Assembly: GCF_029223485.1 (NCBI RefSeq)
Contig: NZ_JARHTP010000001.1
Coordinates: 794,768-858,767 of the forward strand
Direction: 5' to 3'
DNA length: 64,000 nt
Source of the DNA: Streptomyces coacervatus
Lineage (GTDB): Bacteria > Actinomycetota > Actinomycetes > Streptomycetales > Streptomycetaceae
Numbering within the stretch: position 1 is the stretch's first letter; the number at the start of each line of letters is the position of its first letter. Shown here piece after piece: positions 55,347 through 63,823 of the stretch. The translations under genes were made by a program, and so were the position numbers. A model generated the notes under the pieces. It saw nothing but the letters and a program-made list of their open reading frames with translations. It was not told the DNA's origin and ran no database searches.

Positions 55347-55817
55347 TCAATCCGTGGGTTCCGGGTGTTCCGTTCGTTGCGTGAGTCTGCGCTCCAGGTC
55401 ACGGAGGTCCTTGCGGAGGGAGGAGCGGACCTGGCGGGCCAGGAGCGGGGTTGCCGGCCGGTAGAAGCCGCCCGGGCCGCCCCGGACCCGGATGCGGGCG
55501 AGGGTACCGGTGGGGTCCGGGTCGAAGGAGTAGGTGACGTGCATGGGCATCGGGCCCGCCACCGACACCATGTCCAGCAGCCGCGGGAAGTCGTGCGCGG
55601 CCACACGCAGGACGTAGTCGATGCGCCGGCCGAGGAAGAACGCAGTCCGGGTGACCTCGGCCCCGATGCCGAAGCCGCCGCCGTCCGCCTCCCGGGTCAG
55701 CTCGGCCGTGCGAATGCCCTGGGTCCAGTCGGCGTCGTGGTGCCAGTCCATGGCGTACGCGGCCACCTGCTCGGGCGGCAGCGGGATCACACGCGCCACG
55801 GACACGTCGATCGTCAT
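55347..55817 (-). CDS. SRPBCC-family small-molecule-binding protein
   Basis: A 156-residue START-like domain: VSVARVIPLPPEQVAAYAMD, a central DWTQGIRTAEL strand pair and a long C-terminal helix (ARQVRSSLRKDLRDLERRL). The fold makes a hydrophobic pocket; polyketide cyclase or lipid-binding roles are known in relatives. It lies nine bases upstream of the TfoX-like gene and is divergent from the flavodoxin-like gene. The start region is Arg-rich in the longer frame, so the ATG at 55817 is preferred. Confidence 0.78.
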   Translation of the reverse strand: MTIDVSVARVIPLPPEQVAAYAMDWHHDADWTQGIRTAELTREADGGGFGIGAEVTRTAFFLGRRIDYVLRVAAHDFPRLLDMVSVAGPMPMHVTYSFDPDPTGTLARIRVRGGPGGFYRPATPLLARQVRSSLRKDLRDLERRLTQRTEHPEPTD

Positions 55818-55999
55818 CCTTCCAGGATCCCCGGGCCGGGCTGCGGGCGCGCGGCGTACGCCGAGTCGATATGACGGGTGTCTTACGTCGTTGCGCCAGA
55901 GCAGGACAAAACGCCGCCCGGGCGAGACGCTGCTGCTGAGCCGCGGCTCGGACCGGCCCCGGCATCCGCCCCGGCGGTCCCGTGCGAAGGAGTGCGTCC

Positions 56000-56731
56000 A
56001 TGACCGCATCGCCCCAGACCGACGACGCGTACCGCTTCGACGACCTGAGCGCCCTGTTCATCAACTGCACCCTCAAGCCGTCACCCCAGGTCAGCCACAC
56101 CCAGGGGCTGATCGACAAGAGCGCGGAGATCATGATGTCGCGCGGGGTCACGACGTCCGAGGTCCGGGCCGTCGACCACGACCTCGCCCCCGGCGTCTAC
56201 CCGGACATGACCGAGCACGGCTTCGCGACGGACGAGTGGCCCGCGCTGTACGAGCGGGTGATGGACGCGGACATCCTCGTCATCGCCGGGCCGATCTGGC
56301 TCGGGGACAACAGCTCGGTGACGAAGAAGGTGATCGAGCGGCTCTACAGCTGTTCGTCGCTGCTCAACTCCGAGGGACAGTACGCCTATTACGGCCGGGT
56401 CGGCGGCTGTCTGATCACCGGCAACGAGGACGGCGTGAAGCACTGCGCGATGAACGTCCTCTACAGCCTCCAGCACCTGGGCTACACCATCCCGCCGCAG
56501 GCCGACGCCGGCTGGATCGGAGCGGCGGGGCCCGGACCGTCGTATCTGGACCCCGGCTCGGGCGGCCCGGAGAACGACTTCACCAACCGCAACACCACGT
56601 TCATGACCTGGAACCTGATGCATCTGGCCGCCATGCTGAAGCGCGCCAAGGGCATCCCCGCTCACGGCAACCAGCGTTCCGAGTGGGACGCCGGCTGCCG
56701 CTTCGACGCGGAGAACCCCGAACACCGCTGA
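56000..56731 (+). CDS. Flavodoxin-like NAD(P)H-dependent oxidoreductase
   Basis: A 243-residue flavoprotein of the FMN_red group: ALFINCTLKPSPQVSHTQGL at the phosphate loop, ADILVIAGPIWLGDNSSVTK, then AYYGRVGGCLITGNEDG. FMN binding and quinone or azo reduction are typical. GAAGGAG is eight bases before the ATG at 56000. It stands about 100 bases before the DUF2218 gene. Confidence 0.85.
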   Translation: MTASPQTDDAYRFDDLSALFINCTLKPSPQVSHTQGLIDKSAEIMMSRGVTTSEVRAVDHDLAPGVYPDMTEHGFATDEWPALYERVMDADILVIAGPIWLGDNSSVTKKVIERLYSCSSLLNSEGQYAYYGRVGGCLITGNEDGVKHCAMNVLYSLQHLGYTIPPQADAGWIGAAGPGPSYLDPGSGGPENDFTNRNTTFMTWNLMHLAAMLKRAKGIPAHGNQRSEWDAGCRFDAENPEHR

Positions 56732-56833
56732 ATCCATATCTTGCGGTGCCCGGCGGCGGACAACCGGAGCATCGGGGCCGACCCTCCGGCACCATCGACT
56801 CCAACCGACCCACCGCGAACCCGGGAGTACGCC

Positions 56834-57166
56834 ATGCCCCGCTCCGAAGCCCGCGTCTCAACCGACCGCCCCCACCGCTACGCCAAGCAGCTCGCCTCCC
56901 ACCTCGGCCGCCGCAGCCAGACCAGTTGGGACGAGGAGAGCGGGGAGGGCAGTCTCGTCTTCCAGAACGGGACGGGCTCCCTCACCGCGACCGAGGGAGC
57001 CCTGCTGCTCTCGGTGGAGACCGACGCCGACCACCTCGACCTGCTGGAGGACGTCGTCGGCCGCCACCTGGTCCGCTTCGGCACCAAGGACGAACTGGTC
57101 GTCGAATGGCACCGCGACACCGGCGCTCCCGGCACCACTCAGCGCAAGGCGGAGGACCAGGCGTGA
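56834..57166 (+). CDS. DUF2218-domain protein
   Basis: A 110-residue protein. The conserved RPHRYAKQLASHLGRRSQT start, the GSLTATEGALLLSVE strand pair and the FGTKDELVVEWHR end fit DUF2218. Some relatives lie beside siderophore-interacting proteins; here the neighbour is a flavodoxin-like gene. GGGAG precedes the ATG. It converges on the EthD-like gene with 21 bases between the stops. Confidence 0.78.
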   Translation: MPRSEARVSTDRPHRYAKQLASHLGRRSQTSWDEESGEGSLVFQNGTGSLTATEGALLLSVETDADHLDLLEDVVGRHLVRFGTKDELVVEWHRDTGAPGTTQRKAEDQA

Positions 57167-57187
57167 CCCCCATGACCAGGGACGGCG

Positions 57188-57499
57188 TCAGGCCTCGCCC
57201 ACGGTGAAGACCATGCTGCGCACCGGCGCGAGCTCCTGCAGGCGCGCCGAGTCCTCGGCGCAGGCGCGGCCCTCGGGGGAGGCGAACGCGGCGCGCAGCT
57301 CCGCCATGGTGTCCCATTCCAGTTCGGCGACCAGGTGGCACGCATCGCCCCCGCGCACGGCCGTGGTCTCGCGGCCGACCGTGTACCGGCGCAGGCCGGG
57401 CAGCTTGCGGGCGAGTGGGAGGTGGATCTCGCGGTAGTGCCGGTCGAATGCCGTGGGGTCGGGCGGAGTCTCGTAGAGGACGAGGAAGCGTGCCGTCAT
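57188..57499 (-). CDS. EthD-like dimeric alpha-beta-barrel protein
   Basis: A 103-residue protein with EthD/DABB features: FLVLYETPPDPTAFDRHYRE, IHLPLARKLPGLRRYTVGRE and the YEP-like final strand VRSMVFTVGEA. It may bind a small ligand or help degrade one. Its ATG overlaps the stop of the RibD-like gene (four bases), so it is the last gene in the sigma-factor operon. Confidence 0.8.
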   Translation of the reverse strand: MTARFLVLYETPPDPTAFDRHYREIHLPLARKLPGLRRYTVGRETTAVRGGDACHLVAELEWDTMAELRAAFASPEGRACAEDSARLQELAPVRSMVFTVGEA

Positions 57500-58053
57500 C
57501 GCCCGGACCTCCGGTAGCACGTGAAGACGACCGCACCGGTCTGCTCCGCCGACTCGCACTCCAGGTGGACGGGCCGGCCGCCTGCGGGGAAGAGGTGGTC
57601 GCCGGTGCCGAGGATCGTGGGGAAGGTGATCAGGCGGTACTCGTCGACCAGGTCCTCCGCCATCAGGGTGTGGACGACGCTCAGGCTGCCGGCGACGACC
57701 ACGTCGCGCCGCTCCTGCTTGACCGCGTCCACCAGGTCGCCGTCGAGGATCCGGGAGTTCGCCCAGGCCGAGACGTCGGTGAGGGTGCGGGTGGCGACGA
57801 GTTTCTGCGCGGCGTTCATGCGCGCGGAGAACGGGTCGTCGCGGCCCGGCCACAGCCGGGAGAACTGCTCCCAAGTGGTGCGACCCAGCAGCATGACCCC
57901 GTCGTCCAGGGCGGCCCCGAGCCGGAACTTGTCCCCGGCGACCGCCTCGGGGCCGTGCCGGAACATCCAGCCGCCCCCGGGTGTGCCCCCGCGGCCGTCC
58001 GGGTCGGTCACGATGCCGTCCAGAGTGGTGAATGCGATGACGATGACGCTCAT
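57496..58053 (-). CDS. RibD C-terminal/dihydrofolate-reductase-family protein
   Basis: A 185-residue protein with the RibD_C pattern: VIVIAFTTLDGIVTDPDGRG, VMLLGRTTWEQFSRLWPG, DVVVAGSLSVVHTLM, and ILGTGDHLFPAGGRPVHLEC near the end. An NADPH-dependent reductase of unknown substrate. It follows the sigma-factor gene with a 64-base gap. Such genes are frequent partners of ECF sigma factors in actinobacteria. Confidence 0.85.
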   Translation of the reverse strand: MSVIVIAFTTLDGIVTDPDGRGGTPGGGWMFRHGPEAVAGDKFRLGAALDDGVMLLGRTTWEQFSRLWPGRDDPFSARMNAAQKLVATRTLTDVSAWANSRILDGDLVDAVKQERRDVVVAGSLSVVHTLMAEDLVDEYRLITFPTILGTGDHLFPAGGRPVHLECESAEQTGAVVFTCYRRSGR

Positions 58054-58117
58054 GGCGATGTCCTCTCGGCCTGCTCGTTCGGTGGTCACCGGTATGTACC
58101 GGCGCCACCGCCCGGAC

Positions 58118-59068
58118 TCATCGCGTGCCGTGAGATTCGTCGGAAGAAATCTCGTCAGGCAGGTCGAATGCCTCCAAGACCCGCGGGTCCGCGAACACCA
58201 CGTTCCGTGCGACCCGCCCGCCGCCCACCGTGAACGCCTGCAGTGAGTGCAGCCGGTGCCCGCCGTCCTGCGTGGGCGCGTAGGCGGCAAGAGCGGGCTG
58301 TCCGCCCGCGGTGAGCTGCCGGGTGGCCCACCCCGTCCCGCGCAGCTCGAAGACCCGCTCCATGAACAGGCCGTAGTCGCGGCGGCCGCGGTACCACAGC
58401 GGCACCGGCGGCATCTCCAGCACGGCCGCGTCGGTCAGCAGCCGCACCAGTGCGGGGACGTCGGCCGCCTCGAAGGCGCGCGCGTACCGCTGCACGACCT
58501 CCCGCGCCTCGGCGTCGTCCGGCTCGGCAACCTCGCCCGGGTCGCCCATGTCCGCGACCGCCGCACGGGCCCGCTGCAGCGAGCTGTTGACGGCGGCGAC
58601 CGTCGTCCCGAGCTGCTCGGCGACCTCGGCGGCGCTGAACTCCAGCACCTCCCGCAGCACCAGCACCGCCCGCTGCCGGGCCGGCAGCACCTGCATCGCC
58701 GCCACCAGCGCCAGCCGCAGATCGGCCCGCACCTCGACGTCGTAGCGCGCATCGGGGAACGGCTGCAGCCACGGGATGTCGAAGGCCGGCGTGAGCGGCG
58801 CCCCCGGGTCCTCGCTCGGCGCACCCAGCCCCGACGGCAGTGGCCGCCGCGCCCGCCCCTCCAGCGCGGTCAGGCACACATTGGTCGCGATCCGATACAG
58901 CCAGGTCCGCACCGCCGCGCGCGAGGCGTCGTAGCGGTCCCGGGCCTTCCACACGCGCAGCATCGTCTCCTGCACCAGGTCCTCGGCCTCGTGGAACGAG
59001 CCCGACATCCGATAGCAGTACGCGACCAGTTCGCTCCGGTACGGCTCAAGGTCCATGGGGTTCATCAT
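58118..59068 (-). CDS. ECF sigma factor with C-terminal NTF2/SnoaL-like domain (SigG-like)
   Basis: A 316-residue sigma factor. Region 2 lies at about 10-75 (ELVAYCYRMSGSFHEAEDLV, then QETMLRVWKARDRYDASRAA) and region 4 at about 125-175 (LPARQRAVLVLREVLEFSAA, then EVAEQLGTTVAAVNSSLQRA). From about 190 follows a SnoaL-like cone domain that replaces the usual anti-sigma control in this group. It matches the SigG/TIGR02960 type. No anti-sigma gene is adjacent. Only 23 bases separate its start from the divergent DUF427 gene, and no ribosome site of its own is visible. Confidence 0.88.
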   Translation of the reverse strand: MMNPMDLEPYRSELVAYCYRMSGSFHEAEDLVQETMLRVWKARDRYDASRAAVRTWLYRIATNVCLTALEGRARRPLPSGLGAPSEDPGAPLTPAFDIPWLQPFPDARYDVEVRADLRLALVAAMQVLPARQRAVLVLREVLEFSAAEVAEQLGTTVAAVNSSLQRARAAVADMGDPGEVAEPDDAEAREVVQRYARAFEAADVPALVRLLTDAAVLEMPPVPLWYRGRRDYGLFMERVFELRGTGWATRQLTAGGQPALAAYAPTQDGGHRLHSLQAFTVGGGRVARNVVFADPRVLEAFDLPDEISSDESHGTR

Positions 59069-59091
59069 GGACCGAGGAAAGGAGAGCGGTC

Positions 59092-59922
59092 ATGAGTGCA
59101 CTCCCCACCGAACGGTCCCTCCGCTCCACTCCCGAAGGCCTGCTGTGGGAGCCCAGCGAGCGCTGGGTGCGCGGCCGCAAGGGCGACATCACCGTCGTCG
59201 ACAGCCGCCGCCCCGTCCTCGTCTGGGAGCCCGCGCTGCCCGTACCGCAGTACGCCTTCCCGCGAGGCGACGTACGTGAGGACCTCCTGCGCCCCGCGAA
59301 GAACCCGCGCACGGGATCCCACACCGGATCGAAGATCTTCTACGACCTCGAAGCCGACGGCGAGCTGCTGGAGAACGCCGCCTGGACCTTCCCGGCCGCC
59401 GACCTGGCCGAATACATCGCCTTCGAGTGGTTCCGGCGCAGCGGCAGGGGCCTGGACCACTGGTACGAGGAGGAGGAAGAGATCTTCATCCACCCCCGCG
59501 ACCCGCACAAGCGGGTGGATGCCATCCCGAGCAGCCGGCACGTCCAGGTCTCGGTCGACGGCATGCTCGTCGCCGACACCCACCGGCCCGTGCTGCTCTT
59601 CGAGACCGGTCTGCCCACCCGCTACTACATTCCGTCCGAGGACGTCCGCCTCGACCTGCTCGAATCCACCGACCACCACACCGGCTGCCCCTACAAGGGC
59701 ACGGCGCAGTACTGGTCGTGGCGCGGCGAGGCCGATGTGCCGCCGAACCTCGTCTGGAGCTACCCGGAGCCGCTGCCCGCCGTGGGCCCGATCAGGGATC
59801 TCCTCGCGTTCTACAACGAGGTCGTCGACATCACCGTGGACGGGGAGCGGGTGGAGCGCCCCGTCACACCGTTCAGCGCGATGCTCAGACCGAGCAGCCG
59901 ACGTGGGCGAGAGCCTGCCTGA
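59092..59922 (+). CDS. Protein with two DUF427 domains
   Basis: A 276-residue protein. Two DUF427 repeats are visible: about 20-115 (RWVRGRKGDITVVDSRRPVL, then WEPALPVPQYAFPRGDVRED) and about 145-245 (HVQVSVDGMLVADTHRPVLL, then FETGLPTRYYIPSEDVRLDL). An acidic linker (EEEEEIF) separates them. Function is unknown. AAAGGAGAG lies just before the ATG at 59092. It is divergent from the sigma-factor gene with 23 bases between starts, and its 3' end overlaps the convergent NUDIX gene by 38 bases. Confidence 0.82.
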   Translation: MSALPTERSLRSTPEGLLWEPSERWVRGRKGDITVVDSRRPVLVWEPALPVPQYAFPRGDVREDLLRPAKNPRTGSHTGSKIFYDLEADGELLENAAWTFPAADLAEYIAFEWFRRSGRGLDHWYEEEEEIFIHPRDPHKRVDAIPSSRHVQVSVDGMLVADTHRPVLLFETGLPTRYYIPSEDVRLDLLESTDHHTGCPYKGTAQYWSWRGEADVPPNLVWSYPEPLPAVGPIRDLLAFYNEVVDITVDGERVERPVTPFSAMLRPSSRRGREPA

Positions 59923-60421
59923 GCAGCACCCCGTGCCCGCCCGGCATCTCGCTCTGCACCGTCTCCGAGACGGCCTCCTGCGGGCTGAACCACACCAGGT
60001 CCAGGGCGTCCTGCCGGGGCCGGCAGTCGCCCGTGACCGGGACGACGTAGGCCAGGGACACCGCGTGCTGGCGCGGGTCGTGGTACGGCGTGACGCCGTG
60101 CGTCGGGAAGTACTCCGCGACGGTGAACGGCTGCAGCGAGGCCGGGATCCGGGGCAGTGCCACCGGGCCGAGGTCCTTCTCCAGGTGGCGCAGCAGGGCG
60201 TCCCGGACCCGCTCGTGGTGCAGTACCCGGCCGGAGACCAGGGTCCGGCTGACCGTCCCGTCCGGGCCGATGCGCAGCAGCAGGCCGACGCTGGTGACTT
60301 CGCCGCTGTCGTCGACGCGCACGGGCACGGCCTCGACGTACAGGATCGGCATACGGGCGCGTGCCAGCTCGAGGTCGTCGGGGCTCAGCCAGCCCGGCGT
60401 GGTTTCGGTCATGTCAGACAT
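59885..60421 (-). CDS. NUDIX-like protein of the DUF4916 type
   Basis: A 178-residue protein. The family pattern GWLSPDDLELARARMPILYV is followed by HALE-like HHERVRDALLRHLEKDLG and FTVAEYFPTHGVTPYHDPRQ. The NUDIX box is not canonical, as in other DUF4916 members, so hydrolase activity is unproven. It converges with and overlaps the DUF427 gene by 38 bases, which may matter for antisense effects. Confidence 0.75.
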   Translation of the reverse strand: MSDMTETTPGWLSPDDLELARARMPILYVEAVPVRVDDSGEVTSVGLLLRIGPDGTVSRTLVSGRVLHHERVRDALLRHLEKDLGPVALPRIPASLQPFTVAEYFPTHGVTPYHDPRQHAVSLAYVVPVTGDCRPRQDALDLVWFSPQEAVSETVQSEMPGGHGVLLRQALAHVGCSV

Positions 60422-60436
60422 TGCTTGATCATACTT

Positions 60437-61567
60437 TCAGGAGGGGCCGGAAAAGCGGTAGACCCGGCGCGCATTGTGTGCTCCCGCCCACTCGGCGATC
60501 CGTAGCGCGTCGGACAGGCTCAGTTCGTCGGCGTCCACCCGGTCCTGCAGCAGACCGGCCAGACCGCGGCGGAAGGCGAGCGCGCCCAGACGGTAGAACT
60601 CGGCCACACCGTACGCGTCGGAGCTGTACAGCAGCTTGCGGAACGGCGTGATCTCCAGGGCCTCCTCCAGGACGGCCCGGGCGCGCGCCGGGCCGACGTA
60701 GTGGAGGGTGAGGCCCACGTCCAGGTACACGTGCTCGAACACCGCGGCCAGATAGGCGGCCTGGCGCTGGTACGGCCAGCAGTGCAGCAGCAGCACCGGG
60801 ATGGTGCCGGTGGTCAGGTGCAGCCAGTCGGTGAGGTGGGTCGGGTCGACGCGGTGCAGGCGGATGTCGTTGTCGCCGAAGCCGGTGTGGAGCTGGAGGG
60901 GGAGGCCGAGGTCGACCGCGGTCCACAGCAGGTGGCGTACGAGAACGGGGTCGTCCAGGCGGCCGCCCCGTGTGAGCCAGTGCCGGGCCGCCTCGGTGAC
61001 CTCCGCGTCCGAGGGGCGGGCCGGGTCCAGGTCGAAGCCGGTGCGGTACGCGGCCACGGACTTCACCGCCACCACGCCCGGCCGCTGCACGGCCTCCAGC
61101 GCGGCCGCCTGGAAGGCGTCGCCGTAGTCGTCGGGCTCCACTCCCTTCGCCGCCACCGTCTCGGCCACGCCCTCCAGCCGTACGACCTCGTACGCTGTCG
61201 CGCCCGCGGTCTCGGCGAGTTCCGGGGGAGTGGTGAGGCGGTCCGGCGCGTACCCGGTGTCCACGCAGAACGTGCCGGTGCCCGAGGCGGTGAGGAGGCG
61301 GCGGTGCACCTCGTTGTGGCCCAACTCGGCCCGCCGGGCCAGGTATTGATCGGGCGGCGCGTGGCGCGGCAGGTCCAGCAGTGGGGCGCAGTGGCGGCGG
61401 ATCGCCACGCCGACGGGGCTGTCGAAGGACGAGATTCCGGGCCAGGCCGCGCCCTCGGTGATCAGCTCCTCGAAGCCCTCCCGGGTCAGGTCGGCGGTGA
61501 CCACGCCGTGGCAGTGGTGGTCCACCAACTCCAGTGCGTCGAGCGCCTCTTGGACGGGGCCGCCCAT
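60437..61567 (-). CDS. Amidohydrolase (FluG N-terminal-like)
   Basis: A 376-residue metal-dependent amidohydrolase. The HxH metal motif is VDHHCHG at residues 16-22. Further metal or catalytic residues are seen in LQLHTGFGDND near 240, VLLLHCWPYQR near 270 and LYSSDAYGVAEFY near 315. The set resembles the N-terminal domain of FluG. It begins two bases after the stop of the glutamine-synthetase-like gene, so the two are translated as a pair. Together they look like a FluG protein split in two. Confidence 0.85.
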   Translation of the reverse strand: MGGPVQEALDALELVDHHCHGVVTADLTREGFEELITEGAAWPGISSFDSPVGVAIRRHCAPLLDLPRHAPPDQYLARRAELGHNEVHRRLLTASGTGTFCVDTGYAPDRLTTPPELAETAGATAYEVVRLEGVAETVAAKGVEPDDYGDAFQAAALEAVQRPGVVAVKSVAAYRTGFDLDPARPSDAEVTEAARHWLTRGGRLDDPVLVRHLLWTAVDLGLPLQLHTGFGDNDIRLHRVDPTHLTDWLHLTTGTIPVLLLHCWPYQRQAAYLAAVFEHVYLDVGLTLHYVGPARARAVLEEALEITPFRKLLYSSDAYGVAEFYRLGALAFRRGLAGLLQDRVDADELSLSDALRIAEWAGAHNARRVYRFSGPS

Positions 61568-61569
61568 GG

Positions 61570-62973
61570 TCAGTACTTCCAGCGGTAGGCCGCCGCCACC
61601 CGCTCGTCGTCCAGTCCGTCGACCGCGGCGATCTCCCCTTGTCGTACGGCGATCACGGCGTCCGCGAGGACCGGGCCGAGCGCGGCTCGCAGCAGTTCGT
61701 CCTTGCGGAACTCCTCGACGGACTCGCTCAGGGAGACCGGCAGGCGGCGCACGCCCCGGGCTGCCGCATCCGCGGGTTCCAGGCGGGCCGGATCGCCGGT
61801 GATCTCCTCGGGCAGGGGCGTGGACGATGTCAGGCCGTCGAGCCCGGCCGTGATGAGACAGGCGAGGGCGAGATAGGGGTTGGCGGCCAGGTCGACCGGC
61901 TTGACCTCCAGGTTGGCGGCCTGGTCGCGCAGGCCTGCCGTGCCCGTGACGATCCGCACCGCGGCCTCGCGGGTCTCGCGGCCCCATGCGGTGAACACCC
62001 CTGCCCACTGGGAGGGTTTGAGCCGCAGATAGCTGGCCGGACTGGGTGCGGTCACGGCCGTGAGGGCAGGGAGGCGGGCGAGCACACCGGCCGCGAACGA
62101 CTCCGCGTCGGCCGTCATGCCGTACCGGGCCTCGCCCCCGGAGTGCAGATTGACGCCGTCGCGCCAGGCGGAGAGGTGGACGTGGCCGCCGTTGCCGACG
62201 CCCTGTGCGAAGACCGCGGGGGCGAAGGAGACCACCAGCCCGTGGCGCTGGGCCACCGCCCGGATCGTCTGCCGCACCAGCACGCTCCGGTCGGCGGCCG
62301 CGACCGGGTCGAGGGCGCCCACCGAGATCTCGAACTGCCCGGCCGCGTACTCGGGATGGATCTGCTCGACGTCCACGCCCTGCGCGGCGAACGCGGCCAG
62401 CAGGTCGGCCGTGTAGTCGCTCAGTTCGACCTGGCGGGTGGCGCTGTACGCGGGCCCCGAGAGCGCGGGCACGAAGTCGCCGCCCTCCGCCGGGCCCTGC
62501 CCGACGGCCCACTCGATCTCGATGCCGGCCTTGAAGCTGAGGCCGTGCCGCTCGGCGGCCTCGGCGACGACGCGGCGCAGCACCGTGCGGCTGCACCCCG
62601 GATGCGGCTCGCCCTCCTGCGTGATCCGGTCCACCGGCGCCCACGCCCAGCCGGGCTGCCCGGCCAGGACGACGAGTTGGTCGAGGTCGGGGTAGAGGCG
62701 CAGATCGCCGTCCGGGGAACCCAGCACGTCGGTGGAGACGATGGAGTCGTTCGCCAGGAACGTGTCGAACACCGGTGACATACCGACGCCCCAGGCCGCC
62801 GCCGAGGCGAGCTTCGCGGTCGGGATCGTCTTCACCCGGCCGACGCCCGCGGTGTCGACGTAGGCCAGGACGACGCCGTGCACGCCCCGCCCGGTCAGCT
62901 CTTCGGTGAGCGCCCCGGCCCGCTCGACGTCACCTGGGCGCCCGCCGGGGATGGGATCGGCAAGGGTGGTCAT
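61570..62973 (-). CDS. Glutamine-synthetase-like ligase (FluG C-terminal-like)
   Basis: A 467-residue glutamine-synthetase-fold enzyme. Metal Glu residues lie in FKAGIEIEWAVG near 145 and in AAGQFEISVGA near 215. The ATP region is GNGGHVHLSAW near 265, and the Arg region includes LRLKPSQWAGVFTAWGRETR. It differs from true glutamine synthetases by its shortened N-terminus and altered latch, as do FluG and gamma-glutamyl-amine ligases. GAGGAGG lies just before the ATG at 62973. The paired amidohydrolase suggests a ligation-then-hydrolysis route for an amine. Confidence 0.85.
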   Translation of the reverse strand: MTTLADPIPGGRPGDVERAGALTEELTGRGVHGVVLAYVDTAGVGRVKTIPTAKLASAAAWGVGMSPVFDTFLANDSIVSTDVLGSPDGDLRLYPDLDQLVVLAGQPGWAWAPVDRITQEGEPHPGCSRTVLRRVVAEAAERHGLSFKAGIEIEWAVGQGPAEGGDFVPALSGPAYSATRQVELSDYTADLLAAFAAQGVDVEQIHPEYAAGQFEISVGALDPVAAADRSVLVRQTIRAVAQRHGLVVSFAPAVFAQGVGNGGHVHLSAWRDGVNLHSGGEARYGMTADAESFAAGVLARLPALTAVTAPSPASYLRLKPSQWAGVFTAWGRETREAAVRIVTGTAGLRDQAANLEVKPVDLAANPYLALACLITAGLDGLTSSTPLPEEITGDPARLEPADAAARGVRRLPVSLSESVEEFRKDELLRAALGPVLADAVIAVRQGEIAAVDGLDDERVAAAYRWKY

Positions 62974-63013
62974 ACGTCCTCCTCGACGGGCTCGGCCCAA
63001 CTGGTGCCGTACG

Positions 63014-63823
63014 TCAGGGTTTCACGGCCACCGCGCCGAACTGCGGTACCACGGCGGGCGATTCCGAGTCGGCGCGCCAGCGCGAGCATGACACCAGGCC
63101 CGGGTCGAGGAGATCCAGCCCGTCGAAGAACGCGGCGATGTCCGCGCCGCTGCGGGCGGTGATCGGCGGGGTGGCGTTCTCGTTCCAGAACTTCATCGCC
63201 GGGATCTGGCCCGCGCCGCCCAGGTCGTCGTCGAAGGTGGGGTGGGTGAGGACCAGGAAGCTGCCCGCGGGCATCGCCGCCATGACCCTCCGTACGATCT
63301 CCCGCGCCTTCTCCGTGTCCAGCACGAAGTTGAGGATGCCCAGCATCATCACCGCGACCGGCTCGGTGAAGTCGAGGGTCCGGGAGGCGCGTTCGAGGAT
63401 GGCCTCGGGGTCGTGGACGTCGGCGTCGATGTAGTCGGTGACGCCCTCATGGGTGCCGGTCAGCAGGGTGCGGGCGTGGGCGAGGACGATGGGGTCGTTG
63501 TCGACGTAGACGATCCGTGCGTCGGGCGCGACCCGCTGGGCGATCTGGTGGGTGTTGTCCGCCGTCGGCAGCCCCGTGCCGATGTCCAGGAACTGCCGTA
63601 TCCCGCGCTCCTCGGCCAGGAAGCGCACCGCACGGCCCAGGAACCAGCGGTCCGCGCGGGCGATCTCCCGGATGATCGGGAACATCCCGGCGACATGCTC
63701 GCCGACCTGCTGATCGACCTCGTAGTTGTCCTTGCCGCCGATCCAGTAGTTCCACACGCGCGCGTTGTGCGCCACACCGGTGTTCAGCCTCGCCGACCCG
63801 CCCGGGGTGTGGCTCTCACTCAC
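63014..63823 (-). CDS. SAM-dependent methyltransferase, DUF574 type
   Basis: A 269-residue protein of the actinobacterial S-adenosyl methyltransferase group (DUF574). The start NTGVAHNARVWNYWIGGKDN is diagnostic, followed by QFLDIGTGLPTADNTHQIAQ as motif I and VYVDNDPIVLAHARTLL. These genes are very numerous in streptomycetes and their targets are unknown. GTG at 63823 is chosen for AAGGAG eight bases upstream. It may be in one operon with the split-FluG pair. Confidence 0.9.
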   Translation of the reverse strand: MSESHTPGGSARLNTGVAHNARVWNYWIGGKDNYEVDQQVGEHVAGMFPIIREIARADRWFLGRAVRFLAEERGIRQFLDIGTGLPTADNTHQIAQRVAPDARIVYVDNDPIVLAHARTLLTGTHEGVTDYIDADVHDPEAILERASRTLDFTEPVAVMMLGILNFVLDTEKAREIVRRVMAAMPAGSFLVLTHPTFDDDLGGAGQIPAMKFWNENATPPITARSGADIAAFFDGLDLLDPGLVSCSRWRADSESPAVVPQFGAVAVKP

